DNA from: JBDHWG01 sp039810085
GTDB lineage: Bacteria; Chloroflexota; Anaerolineae; Epilineales; JAHCIE01
Direction of reading: 5' to 3'
Length of the DNA: 64,000 nt
NCBI GenBank assembly: GCA_039810085.1
Contig: JBDHWG010000019.1
Coordinates: 1-64,000 of the forward strand
The position numbers and the translations under genes are program-made. This document shows positions 43,039 through 52,771 of this stretch, piece by piece. Within the stretch, counting starts at the first letter, position 1. The number at the start of each line of letters is the position of its first letter. The notes beneath the pieces were generated by a model that did no database searches, was not told the DNA's origin, and worked only from the letters and a program-made list of their open reading frames with translations.

Positions 43039-44265
43039 ATGCTAGAGCTTGCGAAACTCGATGACCGCAAATATAACCGCGTCGCGGTGGTGCTCAGCCT
43101 GTTCGACACCGGACTGGCCGCGATTCGGGCCTTGGGGCGAGCGGGGGCGCCGGTGCTTGGGCTGGACTCCGATCCCCAGATGCCCGGCTTCAAGTCCCGG
43201 TATTGTACGGCTAAAGTGTGTCCTGATGCCATTGCGCAGCCTGATGAGCTGGCCCAATTTCTTCTGGCAGAAGGGAAGCGACTGGGTCATCGGGGGATTC
43301 TCTTTCCCACATCCGATGCGTATGTTCTGTTCGTCTCGCGCTATCAAGAGCAACTCCGGCAATGCTTCGACGTCGCCCTCCCGCCGGCCGCTTTGGTTGA
43401 GGGGATACTCAACAAGCGAACCCAGTATGATCTTGCAGCGCGGCAGGGAGTTCCCTTCCCGGCCACTTTCTATCCCCAGAGCCAGCAGGACCTGGTCGCC
43501 ATTCAGAACGATATCCCGTATCCCGCCTGTATCAAGCCTTATTACGCGCATCTCTGGCGCAGGCACTTTGACAGCAAGGGGGTGCGCGTCGACTCGCCCC
43601 AGGAACTCGTGGCGGCCTTCGAACAGATCTGGCCGACGGGGCTGCAAGCCATGGTGCAATCGGTCATTCCCGGTCCGGCGAGCAGCAATTACGAAATCTC
43701 GTTCTATATCGGCCAGCAGGGAGATCTGCTGGCTCTGTTCACCGTGCAGAAGTTAAGGCAATACCCCCCACAGTTTGGGGTTGGCACCCTGGTTCAATCC
43801 GTTCACCACCCTGAGCTATTCCCTTTGATGCGGCGGTTGCTGGATGGGCTTGACTACCGGGGCTTCGGGAACCTGGAGTTCAAGCTTGACCCGCGAGATG
43901 GGCAACTCAAGCTCATCGAATTGAACGCCAGGCTATGGCAGCAAAGTGACCAGGCCGCCGCGTGTGGCATCAATTTTCCGCTGATTCAATATCTCGACTT
44001 GACAGGTCGATTCCCCTGTCCGCAGACCGACTTCCCCGACGGTGTCCGCTGGGTAGATCCGATGGCCGACTTCCAGTCGTTCTGGCACTTCTACCGTAAA
44101 GGTGAGATGTCAGCATGGGATTGGCTGCAATCGTGGCAAAGCGCTCGGGCGTTCGCCGTTTTCGCGCGTGACGACTGGCAGCCCGCCCTGGCCTCGCTAG
44201 ATTACGGGCTGAAGCTCCTCAAAGTCCCGCTGTACGCATTTCGTCATCGTCTCCCCCAAGAATAG
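43039..44265 (+). CDS. ATP-grasp ligase
   Basis: 408 residues. The ATP-grasp pattern is visible: NKRTQYDLAARQGVPFPATF (acceptor-side start), KPYYAHLW and FYIGQQGDLLALFTVQKLRQ in the middle, and GFGNLEFKLDPRDG with LIELNARLWQQSD at the metal site (E-x-N-x-R). Members link a carboxylate to an amino group using ATP. In a polysaccharide cluster it may join an amino acid or a carboxylated sugar to an amino sugar. It lies 16 bp before an asparagine-synthetase-like gene, supporting amide-bond chemistry. Confidence 0.8.
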   Translation: MLELAKLDDRKYNRVAVVLSLFDTGLAAIRALGRAGAPVLGLDSDPQMPGFKSRYCTAKVCPDAIAQPDELAQFLLAEGKRLGHRGILFPTSDAYVLFVSRYQEQLRQCFDVALPPAALVEGILNKRTQYDLAARQGVPFPATFYPQSQQDLVAIQNDIPYPACIKPYYAHLWRRHFDSKGVRVDSPQELVAAFEQIWPTGLQAMVQSVIPGPASSNYEISFYIGQQGDLLALFTVQKLRQYPPQFGVGTLVQSVHHPELFPLMRRLLDGLDYRGFGNLEFKLDPRDGQLKLIELNARLWQQSDQAAACGINFPLIQYLDLTGRFPCPQTDFPDGVRWVDPMADFQSFWHFYRKGEMSAWDWLQSWQSARAFAVFARDDWQPALASLDYGLKLLKVPLYAFRHRLPQE

Positions 44266-44280
44266 CCGAGAGAATCGCCT

Positions 44281-46104
44281 ATGTTCGATATGGTTGGGCA
44301 AGCGGCGCTGGACAGCCGCCCGCTCTCGTCGTCCCGTTCTTTGGATACCGCCTTTTCAACCGAACCCTGGACTGACCCGTTCATCACACGGCAGAGGCTA
44401 GACTCGCCGGGCGCTCAGGTGTTGGCGCTCGGACGGAACAGCGAGGCCGACGATCACGCAGCCGTCGCGCAGTGCCATCTCTTTGTGGTTGGTGAAGCCT
44501 TTGGACGACTGCGGCCTGAGGGTCGCCAGGCAGCAGGACGTCTCTCCGCGCGCCAGCTTCTCGATATGTATCTGGAACGCGATGTCAGGCTCATCCATGC
44601 CATCAAAGGCAACTTCACGCTGATTATCCTGGATCGGCGGAAGTCTGAGATTCACATCTTAAGCAGCCATTTCGCCGTGTCGCCGTTGTACTATGCCTAC
44701 GACCACAATGTCGTCTACTTCTCCACGAGCCTCGCCCAGCTAGCACGCCTTCTCCCCCACCGCCCCGAGCTTGACCCGGCTGCCCTCATCGAGACGACGG
44801 TGTTCAACTGGCCGATTCACGAGCGGACGTTTCTGAAGGGGGTGAAGCGCGTCGCGCCAGGCGCTATCCTTACTTTTCGAGCGGGTGGCATGTGTCGGTG
44901 GTCGTATTGGGATCAGCGCCCCCTGTACGAAAAAGCGCAGTGGCCGGCGGACGAGGCGCTTGAGCACGGCAGCAGCCTATTCCATCGCTGCACGAACCAG
45001 TTGCTCGCCGATGAGCCGAAGATCTGCGCATCTTTCACGTCTGGCTTCGACAGCCGCGCCATCCATTCCGTGCTCGAAATGGACCGCAGCCATGTCCTCG
45101 CCTACTCGTTCGGTGTCCCTGGCGCTATTAACGTTTCGATCCCTGAAGCCATGTGCGCGCGCCTCGGCTACCCGTTCAAGGCGTTCTACCTGGACAAGCG
45201 TTTCGAGGATGTGTTCGATAGCTATGCGCGCCAGACCGTATTGCTATCGGATGGCTTCGTCGTGCAGCGAGCCAACTACCCGTATGCGTTTCGCGCGCTG
45301 AGCGACTTCGCGCCGGTTGTCGTCACCGGCATCTTCGGCAGCGAATTCCTCCGCACATTCCAGAACCTTGGCGAATTTGTAAGCGCAAGCTGGGTTCGTC
45401 TAAATCGCAGCGACGACCCGCGCGCTGAGCTTCGCGCCATCCTGGCGGAACACGCCGCGGGTTCTTATCTCCTACCCGAGATCTTGGCGGCAGGCCAGGC
45501 CGATGTCGAAGCCGATGTGGCCGAGTGGTTCCAGTGGAGCGAGGGCCTCCAGGCGAACCAGCGGCTTCACCTCTATCTCGTCTATGAAGCGAGCCGTAAG
45601 TACTTTGGCGCTGAGATCAGCACCGAGCGGCCCTATGCGACGAATCGTTTCCCCTTCCTCGATGTGGACTTCGTTGAGTTCATGTACCAGGCGCCATTCG
45701 CCGGCGTTCACTCGCAGCCTGTTTCCCCGACAGTGTCCGATCGGTTCAACTCTCAGTACTTCTACGCTTACCTGATCCGCCGCTATCGTCCGGAGCTACT
45801 CCCGTATCCTACCGATCATGGCTACGCGCCGGCCGATCTCCTCAAGCGGCTACCGTTGCTCCACGCCGGGCCGAAGCATGTGTGGTCCCGGGTCTGGCAG
45901 CGTCTTACGCACTACCAGGAGTTCACGCCGCGCGAGTGGCTGACGCCGTTCTACCAGCGTTGCCTGTTCCCCAAGCTCCAGGAAGACTTCGGCTTCATCG
46001 CGCCGCGCTTCCAGGATGACTTCAGGAGCGGGGCATGGACCAATGATATCCCTGCTTTCGACAAGATCGCCGCCCTCCATCTCTGGTTGGACGAGTGGTT
46101 TTGA
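44281..46104 (+). CDS. Asparagine-synthetase-like protein without the N-terminal glutaminase cysteine
   Basis: 607 residues. The N-terminal about 180 residues are a GATase II-like fold (FVVGEAFGRL, then FTLIILDRRK) but the catalytic Cys2 of true AsnB is absent (MFDMVG start). The second half is the Asn-synthase ATP-pyrophosphatase domain with a SGFDS P-loop (254-258) and a downstream RFPFLDVDFVEFM. It may adenylate a carboxylate and use an amine other than glutamine. This is the type seen in polysaccharide and natural product clusters. It directly follows the ATP-grasp gene. Confidence 0.75.
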   Translation: MFDMVGQAALDSRPLSSSRSLDTAFSTEPWTDPFITRQRLDSPGAQVLALGRNSEADDHAAVAQCHLFVVGEAFGRLRPEGRQAAGRLSARQLLDMYLERDVRLIHAIKGNFTLIILDRRKSEIHILSSHFAVSPLYYAYDHNVVYFSTSLAQLARLLPHRPELDPAALIETTVFNWPIHERTFLKGVKRVAPGAILTFRAGGMCRWSYWDQRPLYEKAQWPADEALEHGSSLFHRCTNQLLADEPKICASFTSGFDSRAIHSVLEMDRSHVLAYSFGVPGAINVSIPEAMCARLGYPFKAFYLDKRFEDVFDSYARQTVLLSDGFVVQRANYPYAFRALSDFAPVVVTGIFGSEFLRTFQNLGEFVSASWVRLNRSDDPRAELRAILAEHAAGSYLLPEILAAGQADVEADVAEWFQWSEGLQANQRLHLYLVYEASRKYFGAEISTERPYATNRFPFLDVDFVEFMYQAPFAGVHSQPVSPTVSDRFNSQYFYAYLIRRYRPELLPYPTDHGYAPADLLKRLPLLHAGPKHVWSRVWQRLTHYQEFTPREWLTPFYQRCLFPKLQEDFGFIAPRFQDDFRSGAWTNDIPAFDKIAALHLWLDEWF

Positions 46105-46137
46105 GCCTCGTCGGAAGGTATCTGAAAGTGAGACAGC

Positions 46138-47310
46138 ATGCGACGGCGGATTGCGATACTCGCCAATTACCCGGCCGACCATGTGACCTTCAATGGTGGT
46201 GTAGAGACGGCGACAGCGGCCTTGCTGGAAGGCTTAAGCGCGTACCAGGACCAGTTCGAATTCCACGTCATCAGTTTTCCTGAAGCTATTTCCGGTGATG
46301 TTGTCGAGCAGCGCAACGGGTTCCAGTTCCACTTCCTGAGCGTGCCCCATCACGTTGCGCTACGCCCGCGGCTCCCTTTTCGGGTGCTGAAGACCTATCG
46401 CACGTTGCGCGGCATCCAACCCGACCTGATTCACTGCCAGGACAACATGGCCTTGGCGCTCGCTGCCAGCTTCAGCGGTTATCCGCGTATCTTCACCCTC
46501 CACGGCGTCAAGCGCGCCGAAGCGTGGAAGCGCACCGGATGGGAATTCTGGAGCGCCCAGGTGGATGCGCTCATCGAGAGGTATGTCCACCGCCATTTCG
46601 ATGCCTTCATCTGTATCTCGGACTATGCCAGGGGGGTCGTTGGCGACGAGGAACTGACTTTCGCCATCCCCAATGCCGTAAGCCCTCACTTTTTCCAGGC
46701 ATACTCCAAGGTGGTCCAGAAGGCGCCGCCCCGCCTGCTATTTGTCGGCGTTCTGGCGCCTCTCAAACGTCCCGCCGATCTTCTGGATGCGCATGTCATG
46801 CTGAGGCGGCAATTTCCAGACCTGGAGACACTCTTCTGCGGCGCGGTTGAAGATGAAAGCTATGCGCGCAGCATGCGGCAAAAGGTGGTCGAGGGGAACA
46901 TCGGCGGGGTGCGCTTCGTGGGGCGCGTCAGCCAGTCGCAACTCGCGGATTTATTAAGCAGTGCTGCGGCTCTGGTGCTGCCATCCAGCCAGGAGAATGC
47001 GCCCATGGTGATCGCCGAGGCCATGGCGGCGGGCGTGCCGGTGGTCGCAACGCGCGTTGGAGGCGTGGCGGAGATGGTCAAACACGGTGAGACGGGGCTT
47101 CTGTACACCGCAGGCGATGTCCTCGGCCTTGTCGAGGCGCTTCGGCAACTGCTGGTGGATCCAGAAGGCCGCCGCAGGATGGCTGAGCGTGGCCGCCAGA
47201 TCGGTCAGGCGACGTACTCCCCGGCGGGCGTTGCGACAGCCACGGCGGCGGTCTACCAGGACTTACTGGGTCGCAGGCATGCGGCTTTGCCGGAGGTCGC
47301 CCATGTTTGA
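46138..47310 (+). CDS. Family 4 glycosyltransferase (first)
   Basis: 390 residues, GT-B fold. The N-terminal start RRIAILANYPADHVTFNGGVE contains the glycine-rich loop. The C-terminal nucleotide-sugar site is PSSQENAPMVIAEAMAAGVPVV (split here as PSSQENAPMVI and EAMAAGVPVVATRVGG). The E-x7-E pattern (near 275-285) is the GT4 signature. The start codon is close to the preceding stop (33 bp) and has a weak purine-rich site. It adds a hexose or amino sugar to the lipid-linked unit; the donor is not predictable. Confidence 0.88.
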   Translation: MRRRIAILANYPADHVTFNGGVETATAALLEGLSAYQDQFEFHVISFPEAISGDVVEQRNGFQFHFLSVPHHVALRPRLPFRVLKTYRTLRGIQPDLIHCQDNMALALAASFSGYPRIFTLHGVKRAEAWKRTGWEFWSAQVDALIERYVHRHFDAFICISDYARGVVGDEELTFAIPNAVSPHFFQAYSKVVQKAPPRLLFVGVLAPLKRPADLLDAHVMLRRQFPDLETLFCGAVEDESYARSMRQKVVEGNIGGVRFVGRVSQSQLADLLSSAAALVLPSSQENAPMVIAEAMAAGVPVVATRVGGVAEMVKHGETGLLYTAGDVLGLVEALRQLLVDPEGRRRMAERGRQIGQATYSPAGVATATAAVYQDLLGRRHAALPEVAHV

Positions 47311-48547
47311 GCGTCCGACCGTGGCGCATGTGGTGCGAGGATTCCTGGCGCCAACCGAAACGTTCATCAACAACCAGATCATGACGCTGACACGATACCG
47401 GCCTATCGTCTTGTGCCATCACCGTCGGCCAGGACTAGATCACACACCCGCCGACGTACACGCTGTCGAGGAATTGCTGCCGGTGTGGCCCAGGACTGTG
47501 GACCGTCTGCTGTATCGTGCAGCGCGATACCTACCGACGGCTTCGGCGAAGATGCTGGCGGAGCAGGCGAAGGCCCACGCGGCGCGACTTCTCCATTTCC
47601 ACTACCTGGTTGACGCTCGCTTCTTCCTGCCCTTGAAGCGTCTCACCGGCCTGCCGGTCGTTGTCTCCGGCTATGGCTACGACGTGTCATCCTTCCCGCG
47701 CGCCTGGGGGGGCTACGGGCGCCGCTACCTACAGCCGATCTTCCACGAGCTCGATTGCTTTATCGCGATGTCCGACGACATGCGCCGCAGTCTCATCGGG
47801 CTGGGCTGTCCGGAGCGCAAGATCGTTGTGCATTACTACGGCACGGACACCGATCGCTTTGTCTACCCCGACAGGGCCTACCAAGATACGCCGACCGTCA
47901 ACATCTTGATGTGCGGCACTCTAGAGCCGAAGAAGGCACAGGATCGGGTTCTTCAGGCGCTGCGCCTATGGGAGCAACGGACGCCCAATGCGCCGTCGTT
48001 CCAGTTGACCTTCATGGGCAACGGCCCGCTGCGGCCGCGGCTAGAGAAGCTGGTCGCCGAGTACGGCTGGAAAGAGCGAGTGCGCTTCCTGGGCCACGTT
48101 CCCTACGACAGCCCACACCTCGTGGCCGAGTATCACCGAGCCGATGTATTCACGCTGCCCAGTGTGACGCTCGGAGAAGACAAGGAAGGCATCCCCGGCA
48201 CGCTGATCGAAGCCATGGCCGCCGGCCTGCCGGTGGTCTCGACGTACCACGCGGGCATACCGGAAGTGGTGACAGATGGCGTGGATGGGCTACTTGTCGA
48301 AGAGATGGACATGAACGGCTTGTCTCGCGCCCTGGGGCAGCTCATCGAGAGCCGAAGCCTGCGCGAACGGCTCGGTCGAGCCGCAGCGCATACCGCCCAC
48401 ACCCGGCTGCGCCTGCTGTCCAAGACACCCCAGCTTGAGGCCATCTACGACTGGCTGCTCGGCCGGTGGACTCCGTCACGTCGCAGTGAGAATGCATTCA
48501 TGCCAGCTGAGGCCGGCATCCCAACCAATCCCCTGATGAGGAGCTAA
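47303..48547 (+). CDS. Family 4 glycosyltransferase (second)
   Basis: 414 residues from ATG 47303, with GGAGGT upstream, overlapping the first GT4 gene by 8 bp. GT-B fold with VRGFLAPTETFINNQ at the N-terminus (a motif often seen in colanic acid-type GTs), GYGYDVSSFPR, and GEDKEGIPGTLIEAMAAGLP near residue 300 with the E-x7-E pair. It probably transfers a sugar to the growing unit. The C-terminal 25 residues beyond the fold are unconserved. Confidence 0.85.
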   Translation: MFERPTVAHVVRGFLAPTETFINNQIMTLTRYRPIVLCHHRRPGLDHTPADVHAVEELLPVWPRTVDRLLYRAARYLPTASAKMLAEQAKAHAARLLHFHYLVDARFFLPLKRLTGLPVVVSGYGYDVSSFPRAWGGYGRRYLQPIFHELDCFIAMSDDMRRSLIGLGCPERKIVVHYYGTDTDRFVYPDRAYQDTPTVNILMCGTLEPKKAQDRVLQALRLWEQRTPNAPSFQLTFMGNGPLRPRLEKLVAEYGWKERVRFLGHVPYDSPHLVAEYHRADVFTLPSVTLGEDKEGIPGTLIEAMAAGLPVVSTYHAGIPEVVTDGVDGLLVEEMDMNGLSRALGQLIESRSLRERLGRAAAHTAHTRLRLLSKTPQLEAIYDWLLGRWTPSRRSENAFMPAEAGIPTNPLMRS

Positions 48548-48551
48548 CCAG

Positions 48552-50516
48552 ATGTGCGGTATCTGCGGACTTTGGCGTCAGGATGGCGAACCTCTTGATG
48601 CAGCTCTCTTGCTCAACATGAATCGCCGCATAGCCCATCGCGGCCCGGATGGTTCCGGTTGTATCGTGTTCGACTCGCGAAACCCGGCGCGATGCTATCA
48701 GTTCGACGAGTGTCACCCGCAAGGGCATGCTGGCCTTGACCATGACGGGCGCTACGATGTCGGCTTGGGGCATCGTCGCCTGTCTATCATTGATCTCAGT
48801 ACGGGTGACCAGCCCATGAGCAATGAAGATGGCTCGGTGTGGATTGTGTACAACGGCGAGCTTTACAACTACCGTGAGCTTCGCCAAGAGCTACAGGCGC
48901 GCGGACACTGCTTTCACTCCACATCCGACACCGAGGTCATCGTCCACGCGTACGAGGAGTACGGCGCGGAGTGTCCCAAATATTTCAACGGCATCTTCGC
49001 GTTCGCCATCTGGGACAGTCGGAAAGCCAACCTCTTCCTGGCGCGCGACCACTTCGGCGTCAAGCCGCTCTACTACTGTCTGTATGAGAACAGGTTCTAC
49101 TTTGCCTCAGAACTGAAAGCGATTCTGGCCGACCCAAGCGTTCCGCGCGAGCTAGACCTGGACGCCCTGAATTTGTGCCTCACGTTGCGATACACGCCAT
49201 CCCCCTGGACCCTCATCAAGGGGATTCAGAAGCTGCCCCCAGGCTGCTCCTTGATGGTGACGCCAGACGGCATGCAGCAGCAACGCTTCTGGCGGGACCC
49301 AGCGCCCATCGATCGGGATAGGACAGAGGACGCCTGGATCGAGACCTTGCGCGTGTCGGTGGAGGAAGCCGTTGTCCGACAGATGGTGAGCGACGTCCCG
49401 ATTGGCATCTCCTTGAGCAGTGGTGTGGACTCGACGACGCTCCTGGCGCTCATGAGTAAGCACGCCGCCAGCCCGGTGCACGCCTTTACGGTCGGCTTCG
49501 CAGACCGCGAGACGAGTGAGATTGCGCCGGCGCGGGAGATGGCAGCGAAGTTTGGCGCTCAGTTCTACGAGCAAATGATCACGGCCTCGGATTACACCGA
49601 CTTCATGACGCGCTACATGTGGCATCTCGAAGAGCCTATCGGCAATGAGTCGGCAGCAGCGTACTACTTCGTCGCCGACATGGCGCGCCAACAAGGCGTC
49701 AAAGTCCTCCTCAATGGTCAGGGCGCCGACGAAGCATTTGCGGGCTATAGCCGCTACCTGGGGGTGGCGCACAGCGATTGGCTCCGGCTGGGTGCTCTCC
49801 CTCCGTTCCGCCAGCTCCTGCCCCGCTTTCTCGCCGGGACCACGCTGGGCGAACAGTATCAGCGCTTTGTGTTCTCTTGCCGCGCGAGCAGCGATGATGA
49901 GCAGTTCCTACGGGTCTACTCCATCTGGACCGACGAGACGCGGCGGGAACTGGTCCGGCCGAGCGTATTGGACCAGATAGACAACGACCTCCCGATACGC
50001 TATGTGCGCGAGCAGCTTGCCCATGCTCCTGCCGGCACGCCCTTGGAGCGGATGACGTATGTGGATGCGCGAACCTCCCTCCCCGACAATCTGCTGCTCT
50101 GTGAAGACAAGATGGCGATGGCGGCAGGTGTCGAAGCGCGCGTGCCGTTCCTGGACCGCGAGGTCATGCGGCTGGCTGAACAGATACCGGGCAAGCTAAA
50201 AGTGCGTGGTCGGCGCGACAAGTACATCCACCGCAAGGCATGCGCGCCGTGGGTGGGTAAAGCGGTGACGACGCGCCCCCAGATCGGTTTCGACAACGCC
50301 GTCCAAATCTGGCTGCAAACGCAGCTCGGCGCGCACATGCGCCAGGTCATCACATCCCCCGACTCGTTCACGAGCGCCTACTTGAACCCCGATGCTGTAC
50401 TGCATCTGATGCAGGAGCACGCTGAACGTCGCCGCGACCACCAGCGCATCCTCTTCCTCCTGCTTTCGCTGGAGAGTTGGCATCAGGTCTTTATCACGGA
50501 CGGGGGGGCAAAATGA
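48552..50516 (+). CDS. asnB: Asparagine synthase, glutamine-hydrolysing (AsnB-type)
   Basis: 654 residues. Start MCGICGLW gives catalytic Cys2 for glutaminase, RRIAHRGPDGSG is the GATase II pattern, and SGVDS (290-294) is the ATP-pyrophosphatase loop. The C-terminal half has ARVPFLDREVM as in AsnB. It hydrolyses glutamine and transfers ammonia to an activated carboxylate, classically aspartate; here it may amidate a uronic acid in the polysaccharide, as known for cluster-borne AsnB. It is four bases after the preceding gene, and its stop overlaps the next start as ATGA. Confidence 0.9.
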   Translation: MCGICGLWRQDGEPLDAALLLNMNRRIAHRGPDGSGCIVFDSRNPARCYQFDECHPQGHAGLDHDGRYDVGLGHRRLSIIDLSTGDQPMSNEDGSVWIVYNGELYNYRELRQELQARGHCFHSTSDTEVIVHAYEEYGAECPKYFNGIFAFAIWDSRKANLFLARDHFGVKPLYYCLYENRFYFASELKAILADPSVPRELDLDALNLCLTLRYTPSPWTLIKGIQKLPPGCSLMVTPDGMQQQRFWRDPAPIDRDRTEDAWIETLRVSVEEAVVRQMVSDVPIGISLSSGVDSTTLLALMSKHAASPVHAFTVGFADRETSEIAPAREMAAKFGAQFYEQMITASDYTDFMTRYMWHLEEPIGNESAAAYYFVADMARQQGVKVLLNGQGADEAFAGYSRYLGVAHSDWLRLGALPPFRQLLPRFLAGTTLGEQYQRFVFSCRASSDDEQFLRVYSIWTDETRRELVRPSVLDQIDNDLPIRYVREQLAHAPAGTPLERMTYVDARTSLPDNLLLCEDKMAMAAGVEARVPFLDREVMRLAEQIPGKLKVRGRRDKYIHRKACAPWVGKAVTTRPQIGFDNAVQIWLQTQLGAHMRQVITSPDSFTSAYLNPDAVLHLMQEHAERRRDHQRILFLLLSLESWHQVFITDGGAK

Positions 50517-51712
50517 CACGGCGCGCGGTCTGCATGATTGCCTATGCGAACTATTACACCGATGCCCGCATCAAGAACTACGTCGACGCCTTGCTGCGTC
50601 AGGGCTACGCGGTGGATGTCTTTGCCCTCGGCAAAAAGAGCGTTGACGAGCAGGCTCTGCAACCGGGCCTGCGCGTCTTTGCCGTTATGGAGAAGTACTG
50701 GGGAGACAGCGCTCTGCACTATGCCCTCGTCCAGGTGTGGTTCGCCCTGCGCGTCGCTCTGGCCGTCGCCTGGCAGGACCTCACGCGCGGCTATTGCCTC
50801 ATTCACGTCCACAACATGCCCGACTTCCTCGTCTTCAGCGCCATGGTTCCGCGTCTCCTTGGAACGCCGGTGATTCTCGATGTCCACGACACGACGCCCG
50901 AAGTCTACGCGACCAAGTTCGATGTCTCGCTGGGGCATCCCCTGATTGTCCTGCTGCGCTGGCAGGAGCGATTGAGCGCCGCGTTCGCCACTCAAGTCAT
51001 AACCTCCAACGCGCTACAGGAAGAGGTGCTTTGCGCCCACGGCCTGGACGCCCGGAAGATCGAAGTCATCTTGAACGTCGGGAATGAGCGGCTGTTCAAG
51101 CCAGTCTCTACGCGGCCACCGACGGATGAGTTGCTCCTTGTCTATCATGGGACTATCGCGGAGCGGCTGGGGCTTGACGTTATTTTGCAGGCGATTCGCC
51201 TAGCCAGCCAGGACTGCCCGAAGCTCAAATTCCTGCTGATTGGCGATGGCGACTTCCTCCCCACGATCAAGACCCTTGTGTCGTCATGGGGATTGACGGA
51301 CCGAGTTCAAATGCTGGGCTTCGTCCCCGTCGAGGAGCTGGCTACGTATCTTGCAGCAGCCGACGTGGGCGTTGTCGGAACGAAGAGCTTGAACGAGGCG
51401 AAGCACAACTATTGCCTTCCGGTGAAGATGCTGGAATACGCCGCGATGGAGATCCCAACAATCGCGCCGGACTTGCAGGTGATTCGCCGCTACTTCGACG
51501 ACGACAGTGCGATCTTCTACACGGCGGACGACCCTGTGGACATGGCGCGGCGCCTGCGCGACGTGTACGTCCATCGAGAGATGCTGCCTGTCGTCCGCCA
51601 ACACCTCCAGTCTTTCAACCGATCCTACAACTGGAGCACGATGGAGCGCATCTACCTGGATATCGTCGCGCGCCTGACTCACTCTCCAAGGCCAGTACAA
51701 GCTCAATCGTGA
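50513..51712 (+). CDS. Family 4 glycosyltransferase (third)
   Basis: 399 residues from ATG 50513, which overlaps the asnB stop (ATGA). GT-B fold: CMIAYANYYTDARIKNYVDAL start, HVHNMPDFLVFSA and LDVHDTTPEVYA in the N-terminal half, then GDGDFLPTIKTLV and GTKSLNEAKHNYCLPVKMLE (E-x-E-like acceptor region). The C-terminal motif is of the GT4 type. It follows AsnB and precedes the FemAB gene, so it is likely a late transferase of the repeat unit. Confidence 0.85.
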   Translation: MTRRAVCMIAYANYYTDARIKNYVDALLRQGYAVDVFALGKKSVDEQALQPGLRVFAVMEKYWGDSALHYALVQVWFALRVALAVAWQDLTRGYCLIHVHNMPDFLVFSAMVPRLLGTPVILDVHDTTPEVYATKFDVSLGHPLIVLLRWQERLSAAFATQVITSNALQEEVLCAHGLDARKIEVILNVGNERLFKPVSTRPPTDELLLVYHGTIAERLGLDVILQAIRLASQDCPKLKFLLIGDGDFLPTIKTLVSSWGLTDRVQMLGFVPVEELATYLAAADVGVVGTKSLNEAKHNYCLPVKMLEYAAMEIPTIAPDLQVIRRYFDDDSAIFYTADDPVDMARRLRDVYVHREMLPVVRQHLQSFNRSYNWSTMERIYLDIVARLTHSPRPVQAQS

Positions 51713-51739
51713 TGTCCAATTGTGAGCAAGGAAATCCCC

Positions 51740-52771
51740 ATGTCAGTCACTCGTCTGGAGATCGACGACCCCCGTTGGGTCGAGTTCCTCTCTAGCCACC
51801 CCGATGCGACCCCCTTTCACGATCTAAGTTGGTGCCAAGTGCTCAAGGCTTGCTATGGGTATCAACCGCTGCTCCTGGCGGTTTTCGGCGCGGATGGTCA
51901 TTTGGCCGCCGGCGTGCCGCTCATGGATATCCACAGTCGACTCACGGGACGGCGTCTCGTCGGCTTGCCGTTCAGCGACTACTGCGCGCCGCTCGCCACG
52001 GACGATGCCAGCCTGATTGAGCTGATGGACGGTGTGCAAGGCTGGCGCTTGGCCCATGCGAACGTCCCTGTCGAAATCCGCTGGCCGCTGCCTTTGCAGG
52101 CCGACATCTACGCGGTCAAAGAAGTGGTCCGGCACGTCACCCCGCTGGAGAACGACGCCGACCAGACCGTCCGCCACTTCAAGAAGAGTGTCGTGCGCCT
52201 CATTCGCCAGGCGGAGAACGCCGACATCGTCATCCAACGGAGCGACACCTGGGACGCAGTGCAGACATACTATGGGTTACATCGTGAGACTAGACGACGC
52301 CTGGGAGCGCCAACGCAGCCATTCCGCTTCTTCCGTCTGCTCTGGGAGCAAGTGTTGCAGCAGCAGCGTGGCTTCGTGCTCCTCGCCTATCACGCCGGGC
52401 AACCAATCGCGGGCGCGCTCTTCCTCCACGCGAACAAGATGCTGGTCTACAAGTACGGCGCTTCGCTCGCAGAATACTGGCGCCTGCGCCCCAACAACCT
52501 GCTTTTCTGGGAAGCCATTCGATGGGGATGTGAGAACGGTGACACGGTCTTTGATTGGGGCCGGACGGACCTGGAAGACGAGGGACTGCGCCAGTTCAAG
52601 CGCGGCTGGGGAGGCAAGGAGACCATCCTGCGCTATTCGATGCTTACCTCTAGAGCGCCGGAGCCGTCAAGGGGACAGTTCCGCAGCCACTATCTGCCGG
52701 CGCTGATTCAACGTTCTCCAACCTGGGTTGGTCAAGCGATTGGTGAGATGCTTTATGCGCACTTCGGTTAG
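51740..52771 (+). CDS. FemAB/GNAT-like aminoacyl or acyl transferase
   Basis: 343 residues from ATG 51740 (AAGGAA upstream; a GTG at 51722 is an alternative). Pattern of FemABX and PEP-CTERM-associated GNAT proteins: PFHDLSWCQVLKACYGY start, then RHFKKSVVRLIRQAE, GALFLHANKMLVYKYGAS and FDWGRTDLEDEGLRQFKRGW with the conserved GL..FK. It would transfer an amino acid or acyl group to an amino sugar or peptide. Overlap with the next gene by 17 bp shows co-translation. Confidence 0.82.
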   Translation: MSVTRLEIDDPRWVEFLSSHPDATPFHDLSWCQVLKACYGYQPLLLAVFGADGHLAAGVPLMDIHSRLTGRRLVGLPFSDYCAPLATDDASLIELMDGVQGWRLAHANVPVEIRWPLPLQADIYAVKEVVRHVTPLENDADQTVRHFKKSVVRLIRQAENADIVIQRSDTWDAVQTYYGLHRETRRRLGAPTQPFRFFRLLWEQVLQQQRGFVLLAYHAGQPIAGALFLHANKMLVYKYGASLAEYWRLRPNNLLFWEAIRWGCENGDTVFDWGRTDLEDEGLRQFKRGWGGKETILRYSMLTSRAPEPSRGQFRSHYLPALIQRSPTWVGQAIGEMLYAHFG

